A stretch of DNA of 64,000 nt from Eulemur rufifrons (GCF_041146395.1 NC_090989.1:125797501-125861500), one strand, 5' to 3'; numbered from the stretch's first letter, positions 35,641 to 48,560 are shown. Notes: generated from the letters alone by a model not told the origin. Numbers and translations are program-made.

Positions 35641-37900
35641 GATAAGGGTGTTTTGAGCAATGGGGTTTGATTCTTTCTACTCTGAGATACCCACAGAACA
35701 TGTTCCAGAACTGTCCACCCAAAAGACAACATGCTGGGACATTTTTTCCGCCAGCTCTCATCCCATATTGGTTAAAAGTTATGCCTGGAGCCATTAACTC
35801 CTCGAGATACACTTTGCAGGCTGTACTTACAAGAGCTGAGCAGGCTCCAAGGCTTTACAGAAAGCCCCACAGCAGAAGTGTGGAGAGCTTGGGCTTCATC
35901 TGGACACTGGGCAAGATGAATCTGAGCCTCCACGGAAGTGTTTACCAGAGTTGAGGCTGAAATCCAAGGAAGCCCAAGGATGCCGCATTGGGCACCAAAA
36001 ACATCTGCAATAGGAGACGCCAACAAAGGTTCCCTCAGAGTCAGAGCCCAAATCACCTGTAGCTGATGTGACGGGCTCCCAGGGAGCACCTCCTTCCTGT
36101 GCAGTGGATCGGCACTGGCCAGGCCTATGCCACCAGCCAGCACCACCAAGAACACACCTGTGGGTGATCAAAGTTGTGTTTGTTGACACTTTTTGCAACA
36201 CAGGAGACCACCCACCATGGGGAACCATGGATGTCTCAGTAAGAGGGTGTTAAGAGGGGTTTCTCAGGAGCTCAGTGCTCAGGTTATGTGATTTGGGGAA
36301 AGGTTAGGAAACATGGTCTAGCTCTGGATTGAATGCAGTCAGAAAGTGGAACAGTTTTGTGATTGGGCGTCTTAATAATTTTTATCTAGAAAGTTGTGGG
36401 AAGAACAGAGCAGGGCTGGAGCTATGATAAACACCACTCTTGTTTGCCAGGAGAGGGGGCCATTTGGTCATTTTGCAGTTTGCCCAGTGTTCTTGTTTTT
36501 GTCTCTACTCAGACATAATGACAGTCAGTGTGGCCTTGTCATCCCTCTCCATCGCAGTCACAGAGCCACCTTGTCCGACGTTGGCGTTCTGTGGAATTGT
36601 GAGTGTTAAGTAGGGAGAGGACTCCACAGCCTCAGTGTAAGTGCCAGGCCTAGTGCTTGGTGCCTTTTGCTTTCTCAGACAACACAGGCTCTGTGCCCTC
36701 TTGTGAGTGGCAGGCACCCGAGTGAGCCCAGCTGCATGGCTCTAGGAAACAATCAACTCAAGGAGAACACGGGGCAGAAGAGTAGGCACAGACTGATACT
36801 GCTCTTCTGTCTCCTGAGGAGCTCTTTCACAGTCTGGCTGAGACGTTTGAGTGGCTTCTCTCTCCCTCTTCAGTGACTCACAGCAACATGCTCATGGTAA
36901 AACTGGGAGTGATGCCAGCAACAAGGAAACTGACAGGGCTCACTGATCCATTTCCTGTCATTCATTTGAGGGTGACAAAGCATAATGGTGACAGCTCAGA
37001 TAACATTCCTGGCCACAAAATCGTTAAACTAAATGGAGCCTGGCTGCCAGGAAGCAGAGTGACAGGTATTCCATGTGCTGTAGACTCTGCCTCTGGCTGT
37101 AGCCACAAAGAACCTTAAATGGGACTCGAGCCTGCAGAGCAGTTCCCATAGCAGGATTTGTGCATGACCCTCCATCTACCAACGCCGATAGTCTGACTCA
37201 GGCCAGGCCCAGCATACTAACACCACTGGCCAAATCAAAGGTTTAAGGGAATCAGCACAGTCATGGTACACAGTAGAGAAAGCTACATGTTCTAAAGGAG
37301 GTGCAGACTCCCTGAGCCCCAAATTAGCCTTATCATTGGCCCTTACACTGTGCAAGCTTGAATAAGGATTTCATCAGAACTTTTGGAAGCTCAACTTTTT
37401 CTCACTAGGCCCATGCTTAAGACTGGACCCCTGAGTGGAGGCTAATATTCTAGATATGAGTCAGAGACCACCTTGTCTAGGCCAGGAGCACATCACCTAA
37501 CCTGGGCCATATAATTTACAATATACCTACAAATTTCAGTAAGGTACTGCGGAGACACCTGCGGTTCCTGCATCACATGTTCTTGGGCCTCCACTGCTTT
37601 CAGCCGTGGCTGCTGAACAGTTCCATGCCGGCTGAGATTCCCTTAGCCTCGTGCTAAGAAGGGTCTTCTGCATTCTGCCCCGGGGTCTTCTCTGAAGGCA
37701 GAGTTGTTCACACAGCCAGGGAGCAAGCACCCTGGCTTGCTAGGACAGTTAACACTCCCAGGGCAACGCTCAGTCACCGAGGGGACAAAAACCAGTAGAT
37801 GTCCCAGCCTCTGTCTTTTAGGTAGATAATTCTCGGAAGCATTCTGTACATTTCCAGAAGGGTCAGCAGAATCAAGCAGCAACCTCAATAACGTGTCCTA
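35641..37900. other. Intergenic, probably old LTR-derived, no gene seen
   Basis: No coding exon is recognised. Several open frames on both strands overlap without family features. 'gtttgttgacactttttgcaacac' (36,178) and 'gagggtgttaagaggggtttctcaggagctcag' (36,243) look like old LTR sequence, but I cannot name it. Confidence 0.35.
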
Positions 37901-38036
37901 ATGTTGGTGTTTCCTTCTGCCCCGTCTCATTTCCCACTCCCACACTCCTGCTTCCCAGGTTCAATCCCCACACAAACCACCTGCACTCAGTCCTGTCTCA
38001 CGCTCTGCTTTCAGGGGAACCCAAACTAAACCACAC
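37901..38036 (+). mobile_element. ERVL-type LTR 3' end
   Basis: 'cccaggttcaatccccacacaaaccacctgcactcagtcctgtctcacgctctgctttcaggggaacccaaactaa' is the sense-strand counterpart of the fragments near 2716 and 35,520. Confidence 0.55.
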
Positions 38037-38789
38037 ATGAGCATAGTCTTCTTTTATTACGCAGGCTTTTCAGGCTAACATGGCTGATGCCACATTCATT
38101 CTCCAATTTAGAGCCACAGAACTGAAATAGGGCCCAGCCATCCAGATGCCACTGGGAATCCTGCCCCAGGGCACCTGGCCCCCCACAGGTCCTGCACCTA
38201 ATGTATTCAAAAAGTTCTTTCCAGTTTTCATGGATGTGTCAGCCTTTCCAGCAGGAACCTTCTGGTGGTATGTGACAGAAACTCAAATTGAACCAGTCTG
38301 GTCCTGAAGAGGCGGGGGAGATTTGCAAAATACTGAAGCATCTCATGGAATTGATGGAAGGGCTGGACAACCAAACCATGGGAAAGGCAGAGAAGCAGCT
38401 GGGCTTCAGGATACAAACCATGCCACTGGCTTCTTCCCCAGGGAAAGAAATGTGGCCCCAAACAGCTCAAGAGGCCCACATGAAAGAAGACAAATACATA
38501 TGCAAACTTTATAATGAGACAGTGTCTCTGTAAGCTCCAGGAAGGAAGAAGCTTTGTCAATATTTTTTTTAGGGATTAACCCAGGTGCCTAAAGTATTAT
38601 CTGCAATATGGTATAAAGTTAATAGATATTTTTTGAACAAATGAATTAGTAGTGGAGGGAGAAGAAGGGAAAGAGAGGAGGTGGGATGGGGAAGAAGGTT
38701 TGGGATGGCATTGAGGATGAAGTTATGTAGCCTCTAGCTTTATATGGCTCCTGCTCTTTCCAGGGATAATGGCTGGTGATATTGTCCCA

Positions 38790-38990
38790 TCATTCCTTGG
38801 CTAAGAAGGTTGCTGTGGCTCCCCATTTCCTGTGGACGAAAACTGACCGACCTCCTTAGTGTTACATGCAATCCCTCCATGAGCCGGCTCTAGTCACCAC
38901 TCCATACACCCTCCACTCTGGGCACACTGACCCACAAGCCCAGGGCTGTCCTGAAATGGTATCACTGTGCCCTCCTCTGGGACAAACATC
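38790..38990 (+). mobile_element. L2 LINE fragment
   Basis: 'ccttggctaagaaggttgctgtggctccccatttcctgtgg' followed by 'tgcaatccctccatgagccggctctagtcaccactccatacaccctccactctgggcacactg' matches the inner L2 3' region. Confidence 0.65.
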
Positions 38991-39479
38991 ATGTGTTTTG
39001 AAAGAGATTTTCAATTGGATTTATGGAAACATATTATCTTGTCCATGCAACACTCTATAGTGGAACTAGTGGGGAATAAAAGAGGCTGCATTATACTGTA
39101 ATGCTCTTCTAACTCTGGAGGCAAAAGCATAACATTATACAGCTAAAAAGAAAAGTATCTCCATCAACGAATAATAGAAATGAAAGGCTATAGGAGTAAA
39201 ATATTTTAAATAAAAATTAGGAGAGAAAATTGAAATTGTATCTGATCAGTTGTGTAGCCCATGGTTTGTATAATAATTTCTCTAAAAAATCTAGAGAGTG
39301 TGAAATGAGTACCTTCACAGTGTTTTGTTGTTATTTTTGTTGTTGCCACAGGCTCCACCATTATTTGCCTCTTCAGAATGTGGCCTTTCATATGCAAATG
39401 AATTTGAACAAGAGTAAATTTTGGATGATTTGAACTAGAGTATGGAAGACATGTCTATATTCCAGCAAATAGAGTAGTG

Positions 39480-39503
39480 TCTCTCTCTCTGTGTGTGTGT
39501 GTA
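39480..39503. repeat. (TC)n(TG)n microsatellite
   Basis: 'tctctctctc' directly followed by 'tgtgtgtgtgtgt'. Confidence 0.8.
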
Positions 39504-39524
39504 AGACACTTTGCTATATTATAT

Positions 39525-39605
39525 TGTAGGATGCTTGAGGACAAAGTCCTTATCAGCCATGGTACAGACCTATGGATCAATAAATATGTATTGAATGAAC
39601 GAATG
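39525..39605 (+). mobile_element. L2 3'-end fragment
   Basis: 'aggatgcttgaggacaaagtcctt' and 'ggatcaataaatatgtattgaatgaacgaatgag' are an L2 terminus. Confidence 0.6.
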
Positions 39606-39629
39606 AGGAAAGAGAGGGGCAGCAATCAT

Positions 39630-39800
39630 TGAGTATCCATTATTAAGCAAGGTGCTTAGCACATGTCATCTCACTTCGTCCTCACCAGCACCCTGCAAGG
39701 TGATTTTCATCATTCCTAATTTACAGGAGGAGAAACCTTGCTTGCCCAAGGTCATAAACCTAACAAAGGATTCAGATCCAGGAACGTCGGATCTTAACGC
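39630..39800. mobile_element. MIR SINE
   Basis: 'attgagtatccattattaagcaaggtgcttagcacatgtcatctcac', 'ctaatttacaggaggagaaacc' and 'cttgcccaaggtcataaacc' follow MIR order. Confidence 0.8.
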
Positions 39801-39847
39801 CCTCGCCTTCTGCATTGGGCTGCGGTAGCCTTGAAAAGTCAACCTGC

Positions 39848-39859
39848 GCCATCTAGTGG
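39848..39859 (-). promoter_or_regulatory. CTCF core-motif match
   Basis: On the - strand it reads CCACTAGATGGC, which fits the CTCF core pattern CCA-S-Y-AG-R-K-GGC at every position. Occupancy is unproven. Confidence 0.4.
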
Positions 39860-40365
39860 CAGAACTCAGGCAGGCACGAGGTCGGCGTGCAAGAAACACG
39901 AAAGCAGCAAGCCGCGGCCCCAGAGGGGTTTGTGACATCTGGAGAGACAAACCAGCATGTCTGTGTCCCACCCTCACCCCAACCCCACGACCGAAAAAAG
40001 ACAACACAAGGCTAGAATCACATAACCTGGAAGGGTGTACTCTAGATGAAGCATAGTTTCCTACTGAAATAGAATTTTTTCCCTTACACGGGGAACACAG
40101 TGTGTTTTTCCCTTCACCATCCCCCCGTCCCCTGAACATTTTCAGGGCTTCCCTTGAACTCGGTCTTCTGCTTCCCACCCTGACCCAGCACTGTTTTAAC
40201 ACTGAGGGACTAACCTTGTGCTCACGAGGCCTGGCTTGCTGATACTTCACACAGCACACGCAAGGGCTTTCCCAAGAATGAAGTGGTGTGCACACACAGC
40301 GCTGGAGGCCTCCAGCTCACGTGTGATCAGCTGGGTTATCCTGGTCATCATAACTCTCCAGCCCT

Positions 40366-40576
40366 AGCCTGAGCAAGAGCGAGACCCCTTCTCTACTAAA
40401 AATAGAAAAAATTAACCAGGCGTGGTAGCGCATGCCTGTAGTCCCAGCTACTCAGGAGGCTGAAGCAGGAGGATCTCTTGAGCCCAGTAGTTGGAGGCTG
40501 CAGTGAGCTATGATGATGTCACTGCACTCCAGCCCAGGCAACAGAGAGAGATCCTGTCTCAAAAAATAAAAAATAA
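40366..40576 (+). mobile_element. 5'-truncated Alu-type SINE with perfect 16-bp target duplication
   Basis: It begins within the left arm at 'agcctgagcaagagcgagacccc' and runs through the right arm to an 'aaaaaataaaaaataa' tail. The 16-bp ataactctccagccct is present exactly at 40350-40365 and 40577-40592. The 'cctgagcaagagcgagac' variant points to a strepsirrhine lineage. Confidence 0.95.
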
Positions 40577-40592
40577 ATAACTCTCCAGCCCT

Positions 40593-41639
40593 GTCATTAA
40601 CAACCTACCCACCCACCAATCCATTCCCCTCCTGGCTGCAGTCCCTGCTGCTCTGTTTTTACTATAATAGTTTTGAGGAGGGGCAGCGTTCTGTCTCATG
40701 CAGTCTACCGACAATATTTACTGAAAAGTTATTGTTCACGTTGCTGTTCACTGCCTCCTGCTCCCCTTCCAAACCTGTGAAAACTTATCCTGCCCCAGAA
40801 AATATTATAAGTGCCTTAGCCAGCAGGCAGGTAAACATCCTCATAGTCTATCCCCTGCATTTAGGGTCTCATTCTCTCTCCTTCCCCTCCTTCCCTCCGT
40901 CTCTGTATCTGCATCTCTCTTGTTTATACACAGAAACACACATACACACTGTGATATAAGAACATGTATAAGATCACATCAAAGGATATTGGAATACAAC
41001 TCAAGGTGAGTAGAAAGGTGTGCAGAGAATGAGCAGTGCAGAAGGGTTGGAGTTGTCTGGGGAGAGGCCTCCTGGGCCCACGTGATGGGCCCTTCTCTGA
41101 ACTGCATCTAGCTTGGGCACAGCGTAGAACGCTGAGAATCCCAGGCCAAAAGGGTCTTCAGCTCCTTAGAGAAAACAAGACAGAGAACACCAAATCACTG
41201 CGAGAGTAACAGAAATGAAAATGAGTCCTCGCTCTGTTTCTACTTGAAAGAGGGCTACATTTTTAAATGCATTTGCTCACCTCCAGTGGGCGATGAATTC
41301 TAAAGCACCTCAATGTCAGTGACCTCTGCATACCTGTGGGAGGCATCCTGGAGTACTCTTTAACAGCTGGATTTATCTCCTCTGAGATGTCATTATTCAA
41401 GCACAATTTCTCCAATGTGTACAGGTACCATCCTTGGAATCAGTTTCCCCATTTGGAAATGAGGTGGTGGAGGCAAGGGAGCCCCAGATAGGCCCCAAAC
41501 AGAAACTTGGCTGGGGATGGCTCCTCTTCAGTGTGTGTGTTGACGGGCCGTGGCTGGGCACGGCAGAACTTCCTCGCCACCTGGGAGTGCAAGGAAGGTA
41601 GACTGGTTGATGACAGGCACCATTTCCCCAGCTCCAATC
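40593..41639. other. Intergenic, no gene seen
   Basis: No recognised repeat or gene except short CT- and CA-rich runs near 40,880-40,950. Confidence 0.45.
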
Positions 41640-42070
41640 ATTGTGCTTGGCATATAGTAGGTGCTCAACAAATATTTATTAAATGACTAGTAGTGAACAC
41701 TTACTTAGCATTTTCCACATGCCAGGCACTGTTCTAAAGGCTTTGCTTATATTAACTCATTTTATCCTTTTAACACCTGATGAGGCAGGTGCTGTTATTC
41801 TTCCCATTTTATGGATGGGAGAACTAGGCAGACAGAGGCTAGAGTGCCCAAAATCAAGCTGGAAAGAGACAGCAAGGATGCGTGTGGCTATGAAACAGGG
41901 GCTGTGCTAAGTGTTTACATTCATTATTTCATTTGATCCTCATAGCAACCCTGTGAAAGAATATCATTATCCCCATTTTACAGGAGGAGAAACTGACGCT
42001 CAGAGAAGTTAAACCATTTCCTACAGACACACAGCTGATAAGTGGCAGACTCAGGATTTAAACCAAGAAC
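41640..42070 (+). mobile_element. L2 3' end followed by two MIR elements
   Basis: 'gtgcttggcatatagtaggtgctcaacaaatatttattaaatgac' is an L2 terminus (to about 41690). 'acatgccaggcactgttctaaaggctttgcttatattaactcatttt' (about 41715-41850) and 'tttgatcctcatagcaaccctgtg...cccattttacaggaggagaaactgacgctcagagaagtt' (about 41905-42070) are two separate MIR copies. Confidence 0.8.
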
Positions 42071-43399
42071 AATCTGTTGCCAGATATAAGGATAGGGGCT
42101 TAGTCCCCCCAAAAACTGCCCACTCACGTGAGTTGTTAGGCTGTCAGAAAGCAGCCTGGCAGTGTCCAGCATTGTTGGTGACTGACTGGTCTCTGACAAC
42201 CAGCAACCTGGGATTGTTTGCAGGTACAGGGGTAGGATGCGGAGGGGTGCAAAGGCCCCACCATCTCTCTCCAAGTCATCTAGGGTACGCTTGCATGGGC
42301 AAGGGCAGGGTGCTCACTTCCTGGAAGTGCGTCAGGGGATGGCATTGATGGGCCCCTGGAAACTAGAGCAGCTGCTCTCTTCTGGCCTGTGTCTCAAATG
42401 CGGGCCTCTGGGGAGCGAAGGTCAGTTGGAAATCCAGCCCTTGTCTCTCCTCCTGAGAGGTGCTTTCCCCTTGGCACTTCCACGCCACATGGGAAATTCA
42501 AGCATCCTTTGGTTCTATTGAGGAAATACACAGTCTTGCCAACAAAAAGACCCCTTTGTACCAACACAGAAGTGAGAGGGCACGATTTGTTATTGGGTAA
42601 GCATTAACAGACTTGCACATAGGGTAACATAAAAGTGATGGTGACGTCTGGACAGAATTTCATATAAATTTATACAGCAAAGTAGAAGAAAAAACGATGA
42701 AAACTTCTCTTTTTATCTCCTTGAACGAAAATAGATGGGCCTTGTGATTGTTTCCTGTGTACCTCCAGAGACTCTTGAGTTAATTTCAAGGTATGTGTTT
42801 ATAGTTCCAAGGAGCAGAAGGCCCTAGACTTTGCATGCTAAAAATCAAAAAGTCAAGAAGACTCCCTAAAGAGTGCCTCCCGCCTCAAAGGAAGCAGCAT
42901 CATTTTATCCTTACTCTCTCTTCTGAAAAACCAGCAATATTATTCCCCAAAACCACCTCCTTTTTAACAGAAATTTAATAGCATTCTCCCCTCCTATTTC
43001 TCTCTGTGTGTCGTTTGGTGGGAATCTGTACCATGAATAGGGCTTACCAAAACTTCGTGTTGATTTCCACAACCTTGGGTCGTGAGCTTATTACCCTCCT
43101 TTACTGAGGCAGACACAGGTGCTAAGTAACACTCCTAAACTCCATGTGGGGGAGCTGAGGCTCGAACCCAGATCTTTGACATCAGGTGTCTCATCCTCTC
43201 TACCCCCTAAGAATGTATGTGGACATTCTAATCAAGCCAAGAAAGAAAGGTAATATAAGAAAAAGAGGAAATGAGGAGAGTCACTTAATATTTCTTCAGT
43301 ATACGAGCACCATGCCACATTCCAGAAAAGAGCTAATAGAACTTTCTGTGATGATGGAAATGGTCTCTACTTGAACCGTCCACAAGCCACAGCCACCTG
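42071..43399. other. Intergenic, no gene seen
   Basis: No clear element apart from a MIR-like 'ctgaggcagacacaggtgctaagtaac' stretch near 43,105-43,190. Confidence 0.4.
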
Positions 43400-43540
43400 T
43401 GTACATATGTACTCGAAATGTGGTAGTGTGACTACTGAAGAACTGACTTCCTAATTTTATTTCATTTTAATTAATTAAAATTTAAATTTAGAAAGTCACA
43501 TGTAGCTAGTGGCTACCATGGGAATGCAAAAGCCCTGCGA
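43400..43540 (-). mobile_element. MER1-family hAT element, short form
   Basis: 'gaagaactgacttcctaattttatttcattttaattaattaaaatttaaattta' and 'gtcacatgtagctagtggctaccatgg' resemble the element at 26,295-26,490. Confidence 0.7.
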
Positions 43541-45264
43541 GGTGCATCTTGAGATGTCATTGAGGCTGGTAACCAGCAGGCTGTGTTTGCCTCAGACCTT
43601 GGGGTGAAGGTCTCGCAAATGTCAGCTGCCCCAGACATTCCCATTAAATAGGCTGCGCCTTGGGAAAGAGGACACATACGCCCAGAGAGTTTTTGGCTGC
43701 ACGTGCCCTACTGCAAGCTGGCCTGGGCTTGGGCCTGCCAGCGCTAGGTTCCATGGGCTTGGGCTCCGCTCACAGGCCCCGGCGCTGTCCATTCACAGTC
43801 ATTCTGGAGAGTGTTCCTGTCCACTCCACTCCTTCTCTTCCTTCCAGCCCAAAAGCACAGCAGTCCTCTCAAGGTTGCCCCTTCAGGACAAGCCAGGATA
43901 ACTTCATCCAGGAGTAGAAACAGTCATTTGCCTGCTCAAAGTCACCTCAGAACAGAGTTGTGAGGGACCTTAGAGGTCATTACTTGAACACCTGTCCCCA
44001 CCCCATTTTACGGTTGAAAAACCAAAACCTAGAGAGGTGACTGGTATTGTCTTTGGCCTCTTTGCCCAGGGCACTGACCCACTGAGTCCACAGATGGGGC
44101 AGGAACACGTGTGCAGGCAAGAAAAACAGGAACCATCTGGTTGAGGTCAGGCACTCCTTCTGCCTCCTTATGTCCACATGGTAATTTTTTAAAATTGATG
44201 ATGAGTAAGGTTTGTATTTGGTAAAGAGAACAACGTTTCCAATCATTTAACTGCCAATGCATACATTTGGGTCATTTATTGCTGAAAAACATTTCTGTCC
44301 CTCTTCATACAGATTCTCTGTAATATAATTCTATTTTTTAAAACTTCCCTTGCACAGGGATTAGGTCCAGCTTTCATAAATAAAAAAAAAATTCTTAAAG
44401 CATATTTATTGATTGCATGACACTGTAAATAGTACTAACAATCTTAACAGTTTTCGAAGCAAAAAGTCCTCCTTCATGTCTAACTTCACTGACTTTTTCC
44501 CCTCTGACTCAGCGTGGAATGGAGAGAGCTTAGCCAAGCCAGATGGACAAGTCATTAGTAGGCCACATTCTGCTAGGAATATGCAAGCTATATCCGCTAG
44601 ACTTTGTTCAAGGTCCAAAGTCAAGGTTTTAGCTATGACCATGTGGATCACATCAGACTTGAAGTGAAAGCTGCTTTCCTGATTTGAAAGTCTGCACATC
44701 GAACTGGTGGGTGCCACTGAAATGTATCAGGGAGCTAGTTGCAATGAAAACACTCAAAATCAATCATCCCAAAGTTCCAGCAACCAGGAAACAGACATAG
44801 TAAGGTGAGTAGTTTAGGTTCCCATGGGTATTCTATCTCACTTTTAATGATACCCTGTGAGTATATGACCCAATTTCTCTCTATAATTACAGCTAATAAA
44901 TATCTTCAAGTCAATATTTATGGTAGAGTTTGGAATATTAACCTGCTATTATCCAGAGTTATATTGCTGGAGGTAAAGCCTGAATTTCAATATGGAAAAC
45001 ATAGCCAAAGCCTCACTCATTTCAAAATGCAAATGTAGCAAAAATTATTCCCATTGGGACTGTAGTCTGCTATCTGGCCAGCATCATGAGAGTGACTAAC
45101 TTATTTTAATGTTTCAACTGCTTCCAGTTTATCCCTTGGAAAGGTTTTCAATTATTAAAATACTACCCAAAAAGAAAGAAAATGGCAATTGGAGTCAAAA
45201 GTATTGTATTGAAATACCAAACTTGCCATTTAATGACTGGGATAGATTAAGTTACTTTTCAAAA
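43541..45264. other. Intergenic, no gene seen
   Basis: No coding exon or clear repeat. A MIR-like core occurs near 43,995-44,050 ('ccccattttacggttgaaaaaccaaaacctagagaggtgac'). Confidence 0.4.
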
Positions 45265-45632
45265 ATATTCACTCCTTCCCTCCACCACCTCAAAGGGAAA
45301 ACTGTATTTCCCTGCCCTTGACTTTGGCTTGGCCATGTGACTTGTTTTCGCCAATGGAATATTGGCAGATATGATGCCAGCCATGACCTGAAATGTGCAT
45401 GTGCAGTGGGACTTAGCTCTCCCACCTGCGTCCCAGCTGGTCCACTTGTCCAAGCAGGAAGAGAAACATGGGACCAGACTAAGACCTAACCTGCAGTTTA
45501 GAGCCACCCAGCCAAACCCAACCAGGACCAGCCAATCCCCAGCTGACCAACAGACACTTAAGGGAGGATAAATGACTTTTGTTTTATCTTCCAGAGTGGT
45601 GTGTAACGCAACAATTCCTGATTGATACATTG
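45265..45632 (+). mobile_element. MLT1-type solo LTR (ERVL-MaLR)
   Basis: 'gacttggcttggccatgtgacttg' layout with 'ttcgccaatggaatattggcagatatgatg', 'cagccaatccccagctgaccaacagac' and 'gagtggtgtgtaacgcaacaattcctgattgatac' follows the MLT1 LTR from near its 5' end to its 3' end. No viral gene is seen. Confidence 0.8.
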
Positions 45633-45754
45633 GCCGATACTTGGTTTCCATTAACCTGGGGATTATGATATCAGCTTCATAGTGTGATTTAAATGATGTG
45701 ATGCTATTATCACTTTACCTATTTAAGACCAATAGTGACCCATCCCTGCTTTGG

Positions 45755-46140
45755 CTTCCTCAACATTGTATGTGGTGATAATTTAGCTAAACTGGGGACT
45801 ACATTTCCCAGAATTCCCCTCCCTGGTGGTCCTGGGTTAGCACTGACCACAAGAGAAATTTTGTGCAAGCTCTGGCAGCCAGAAGTAAAGCTGCAGACAT
45901 ATTTTTTTATGCTCTAAAGGTTGGAGCAGGACACCAGGAACAGTGGGTGCTCATGCATGTTGTAATATGCTGGCCTGCCTTGATCTGGGCCAGAATTTAT
46001 AACAACTCCATGGGGAGAGATGCTAGCTTCCCCTGGAAGTCACCCCCAGCATCAAGGTCAGAGGTGGTGAGACAGATAGAGGTTCTGTTCTGGTTTGTAT
46101 TTTCTCTTGTTCACCCCAAGCTTTCTTTTCCAACTACCAG
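45755..46140 (+). repeat. Unassigned interspersed repeat, copy 1
   Basis: 'ctggttagcactgac' type segment, then 'aagagaaattttgtgcaagctctggcagccagaag', matches a second copy at about 47,235-47,600. The family name is unknown to me. Confidence 0.45.
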
Positions 46141-47234
46141 TTTGGCTGACTGATAGCTACTTTAGGTCCAACATCAGATTCAGAGTTGACAGCCTTTCCT
46201 TGATGCCTCCACTAGCTCCCACAGCATATAAAGTCTAATCCTTATAACGAATCCTTCATTCTTTATCACTTATGCTGCTTCTGCTTCTCTGGATCAAACC
46301 TGGACACATTATGGCTGAGTCCACTGTTGTCCTAACCTGTAAATTCAGGCAAGTTCCCCAGAACATCGTCTTAAGTCATTTCTTATAGAGCAAGAATGTG
46401 TAAGATTAAACTATTGTTTATGGGGCCCTTACTGTGTGCGAAAACTGTGCTTTACATACATTATCTCATTTAATCTCTTCTCGTGGTCCCACATCCCCCA
46501 TCCAGTCTGCTTTACTCTTTCATCATCAGTTGGTAGTTCAGAGATACTTGCTAGCTATAGTAATGCTCCGAGTCCTCACTGCCATTTGGGATTGTACACT
46601 GGGACCCAATACCTCCGAAGTGACCCCGGTGGTCTGTACTGTCCTCATGCAAAAAGCCTGGCACACAGGTGATGCCCATTAAGGGTTTGTTTTCCCTTTT
46701 TCTTTGTCCTCAACCTTGGCATTGATTTTTGTCCAAAGGTACAAGCTTTGACCCTATCCAAACACTTTAGTTCCCCTTGAAGTGTAAAGTTTGGCCCCAA
46801 ATGTTTGCCTAGTGACGGGGTGCTGCTACCATGGCCAGGTCTCAGATGGGAACTGCCTCAACCCCAAGTGCTGATCCTCCTGGACTGAAGCAATGCTGGT
46901 AGCTCTGTGCACTCATTGTACCTCCCACCCCTTACTGGGCATGTGACCCTATTTGGGAGCCACTTCATATACCAAATCAAATACCCCTCACTTGCCAGTC
47001 CAGGACTGAGGTGGCTGCCTTCCTTGCAAACTGGGTCCACCTGTGCCTCTGCAATCTACATTGGTAGCTACCTTAGTTTCCTGGCATTTGTCCTATCTCA
47101 GGAAGCAGGTATTGTGACAAGGTCTCCTGGATTGTACAAAGATTAGTTATTGGGACTTCTAATCAAAATATTCAAGTGGATTTGAGTGGTTTTTCAGATT
47201 CAGTTAAGTATAGTAATTCTATACTCTATTAACG

Positions 47235-47600
47235 TGGCCAAGCTGGAACTTTTTTCCTAGAATTCTTTTCTCTATGTGGTTCTCAGTTACAGTTGACTAA
47301 AAAGGAGAAATTTGTGCAAGGTTTGGAAGGCAGAAAGGAGGCAGCAGCCATGACTCTGAAGAGCGCTGCAGTTCAAAGTAGTGAGAGACAGATGGAGAGA
47401 TGCCAGGTTAGTTTGTCCTCCCTCTTTCCTGCGGCAGATCTAGCTTTTTCCTGACTGCCAGCTCTACTAACAGCAACCCCAAGCTCACTACCAATGTTTG
47501 GCTGTAAACCCACAGAGGTTATAGCAACACTGAAGCAATGTCCTTTCCAGATTTCTAGACCAGCTCCCTCCATGGTTCCCACTCAAGTAGCTGGTCGTGC
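47235..47600 (+). repeat. Unassigned interspersed repeat, copy 2
   Basis: 'ttctcagttacagttgactaaaaaggagaaatttgtgcaaggtttggaaggcagaaaggagg' is parallel to 45,826-45,885. Similarity fades downstream. Confidence 0.4.
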
Positions 47601-48387
47601 CTAACTTCAGGTTTCCCTGTAAGTTTCAAATTTGTTCACCTGCACCAGGGCTTGAGGAAGATTGGCTAATGACTTTTCTTTCCAAATTTTTGTGATGAAG
47701 TCTGAATACCAAAAAATCAAGTTTCATTTTAAAGATGCTAACTTGCTTTCCTAGAATCTAACAATATTCATTCAGAGATCTAAGAATTGTTTTCTTCTGA
47801 GTTCTAGGGATCTTCTGCAAGTGCATCTCTGCAAGTATGTAGAGAAAGGTGAAGATTCCCCCACCTCACCCCTCACCCCCATTTTAAGCATTTTGTGGAG
47901 CTAGGGGATAGCATTTTTAACTGTGGCTTCTTTTTTATATGTCTTTTGTTTTAAACACTGAACAAGGAATAATTTGTAAAATGGTTTCCCAGTCAAATAG
48001 GTAATCACAAGCAATTTGCTTGGTAGGAAGCAGGGAATGGCAGGCATCCTCAAATGAAGTAAAGAAATACTAATTACTTACACCTGCAGAAGCCATCACT
48101 TTTGTAAGGTATGTAATTAGCAGCCAGGGTGTGTGCTGGAAAAAGTGATTGTCTGTTTAAATAGGGGTAACAGCCCAAAGGCAACCCAGATCAGGGCTCT
48201 CCCACTGTGTCCATTAGCCCAGCCTGGGCTCTCCAGGTCATTTGTTAGGGATGACTGCATGCCTGAATGCAGGGTGTGGCCAACTGAGCCCAAGCTCATT
48301 GTTCCATGTACAAAGCAGGTGTGAGTGTGACCATTTTTTAAAACTGGCTTTTTACTTTGTTGATTATGAACTTTCTGCTTTTCTAGT

Positions 48388-48560
48388 CCAGTGGTTCTCA
48401 GCCTTGGCTGCACATTAGAATCATTAGAGACCCTTTTTAAAAATCATAAAGCACAAGCTGCATGCACTCAATGAAATCAGACTCTGGGGCCAAATTTGAA
48501 AATCAGTGGTTCTCAAACTTTAGCTTCATCAGAATCAGCTAGAGGACTTGTTAAAACACC
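48388..48560 (+). mobile_element. hAT (MER-type) fragments
   Basis: 'cagtggttctcagccttggctgcacattagaatcattagagaccc' is one hAT terminus. 'cagtggttctcaaactttagcttcatcagaatcagctagaggacttgttaaaac' at about 48,505 begins a second, MER20-like end. Confidence 0.75.
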
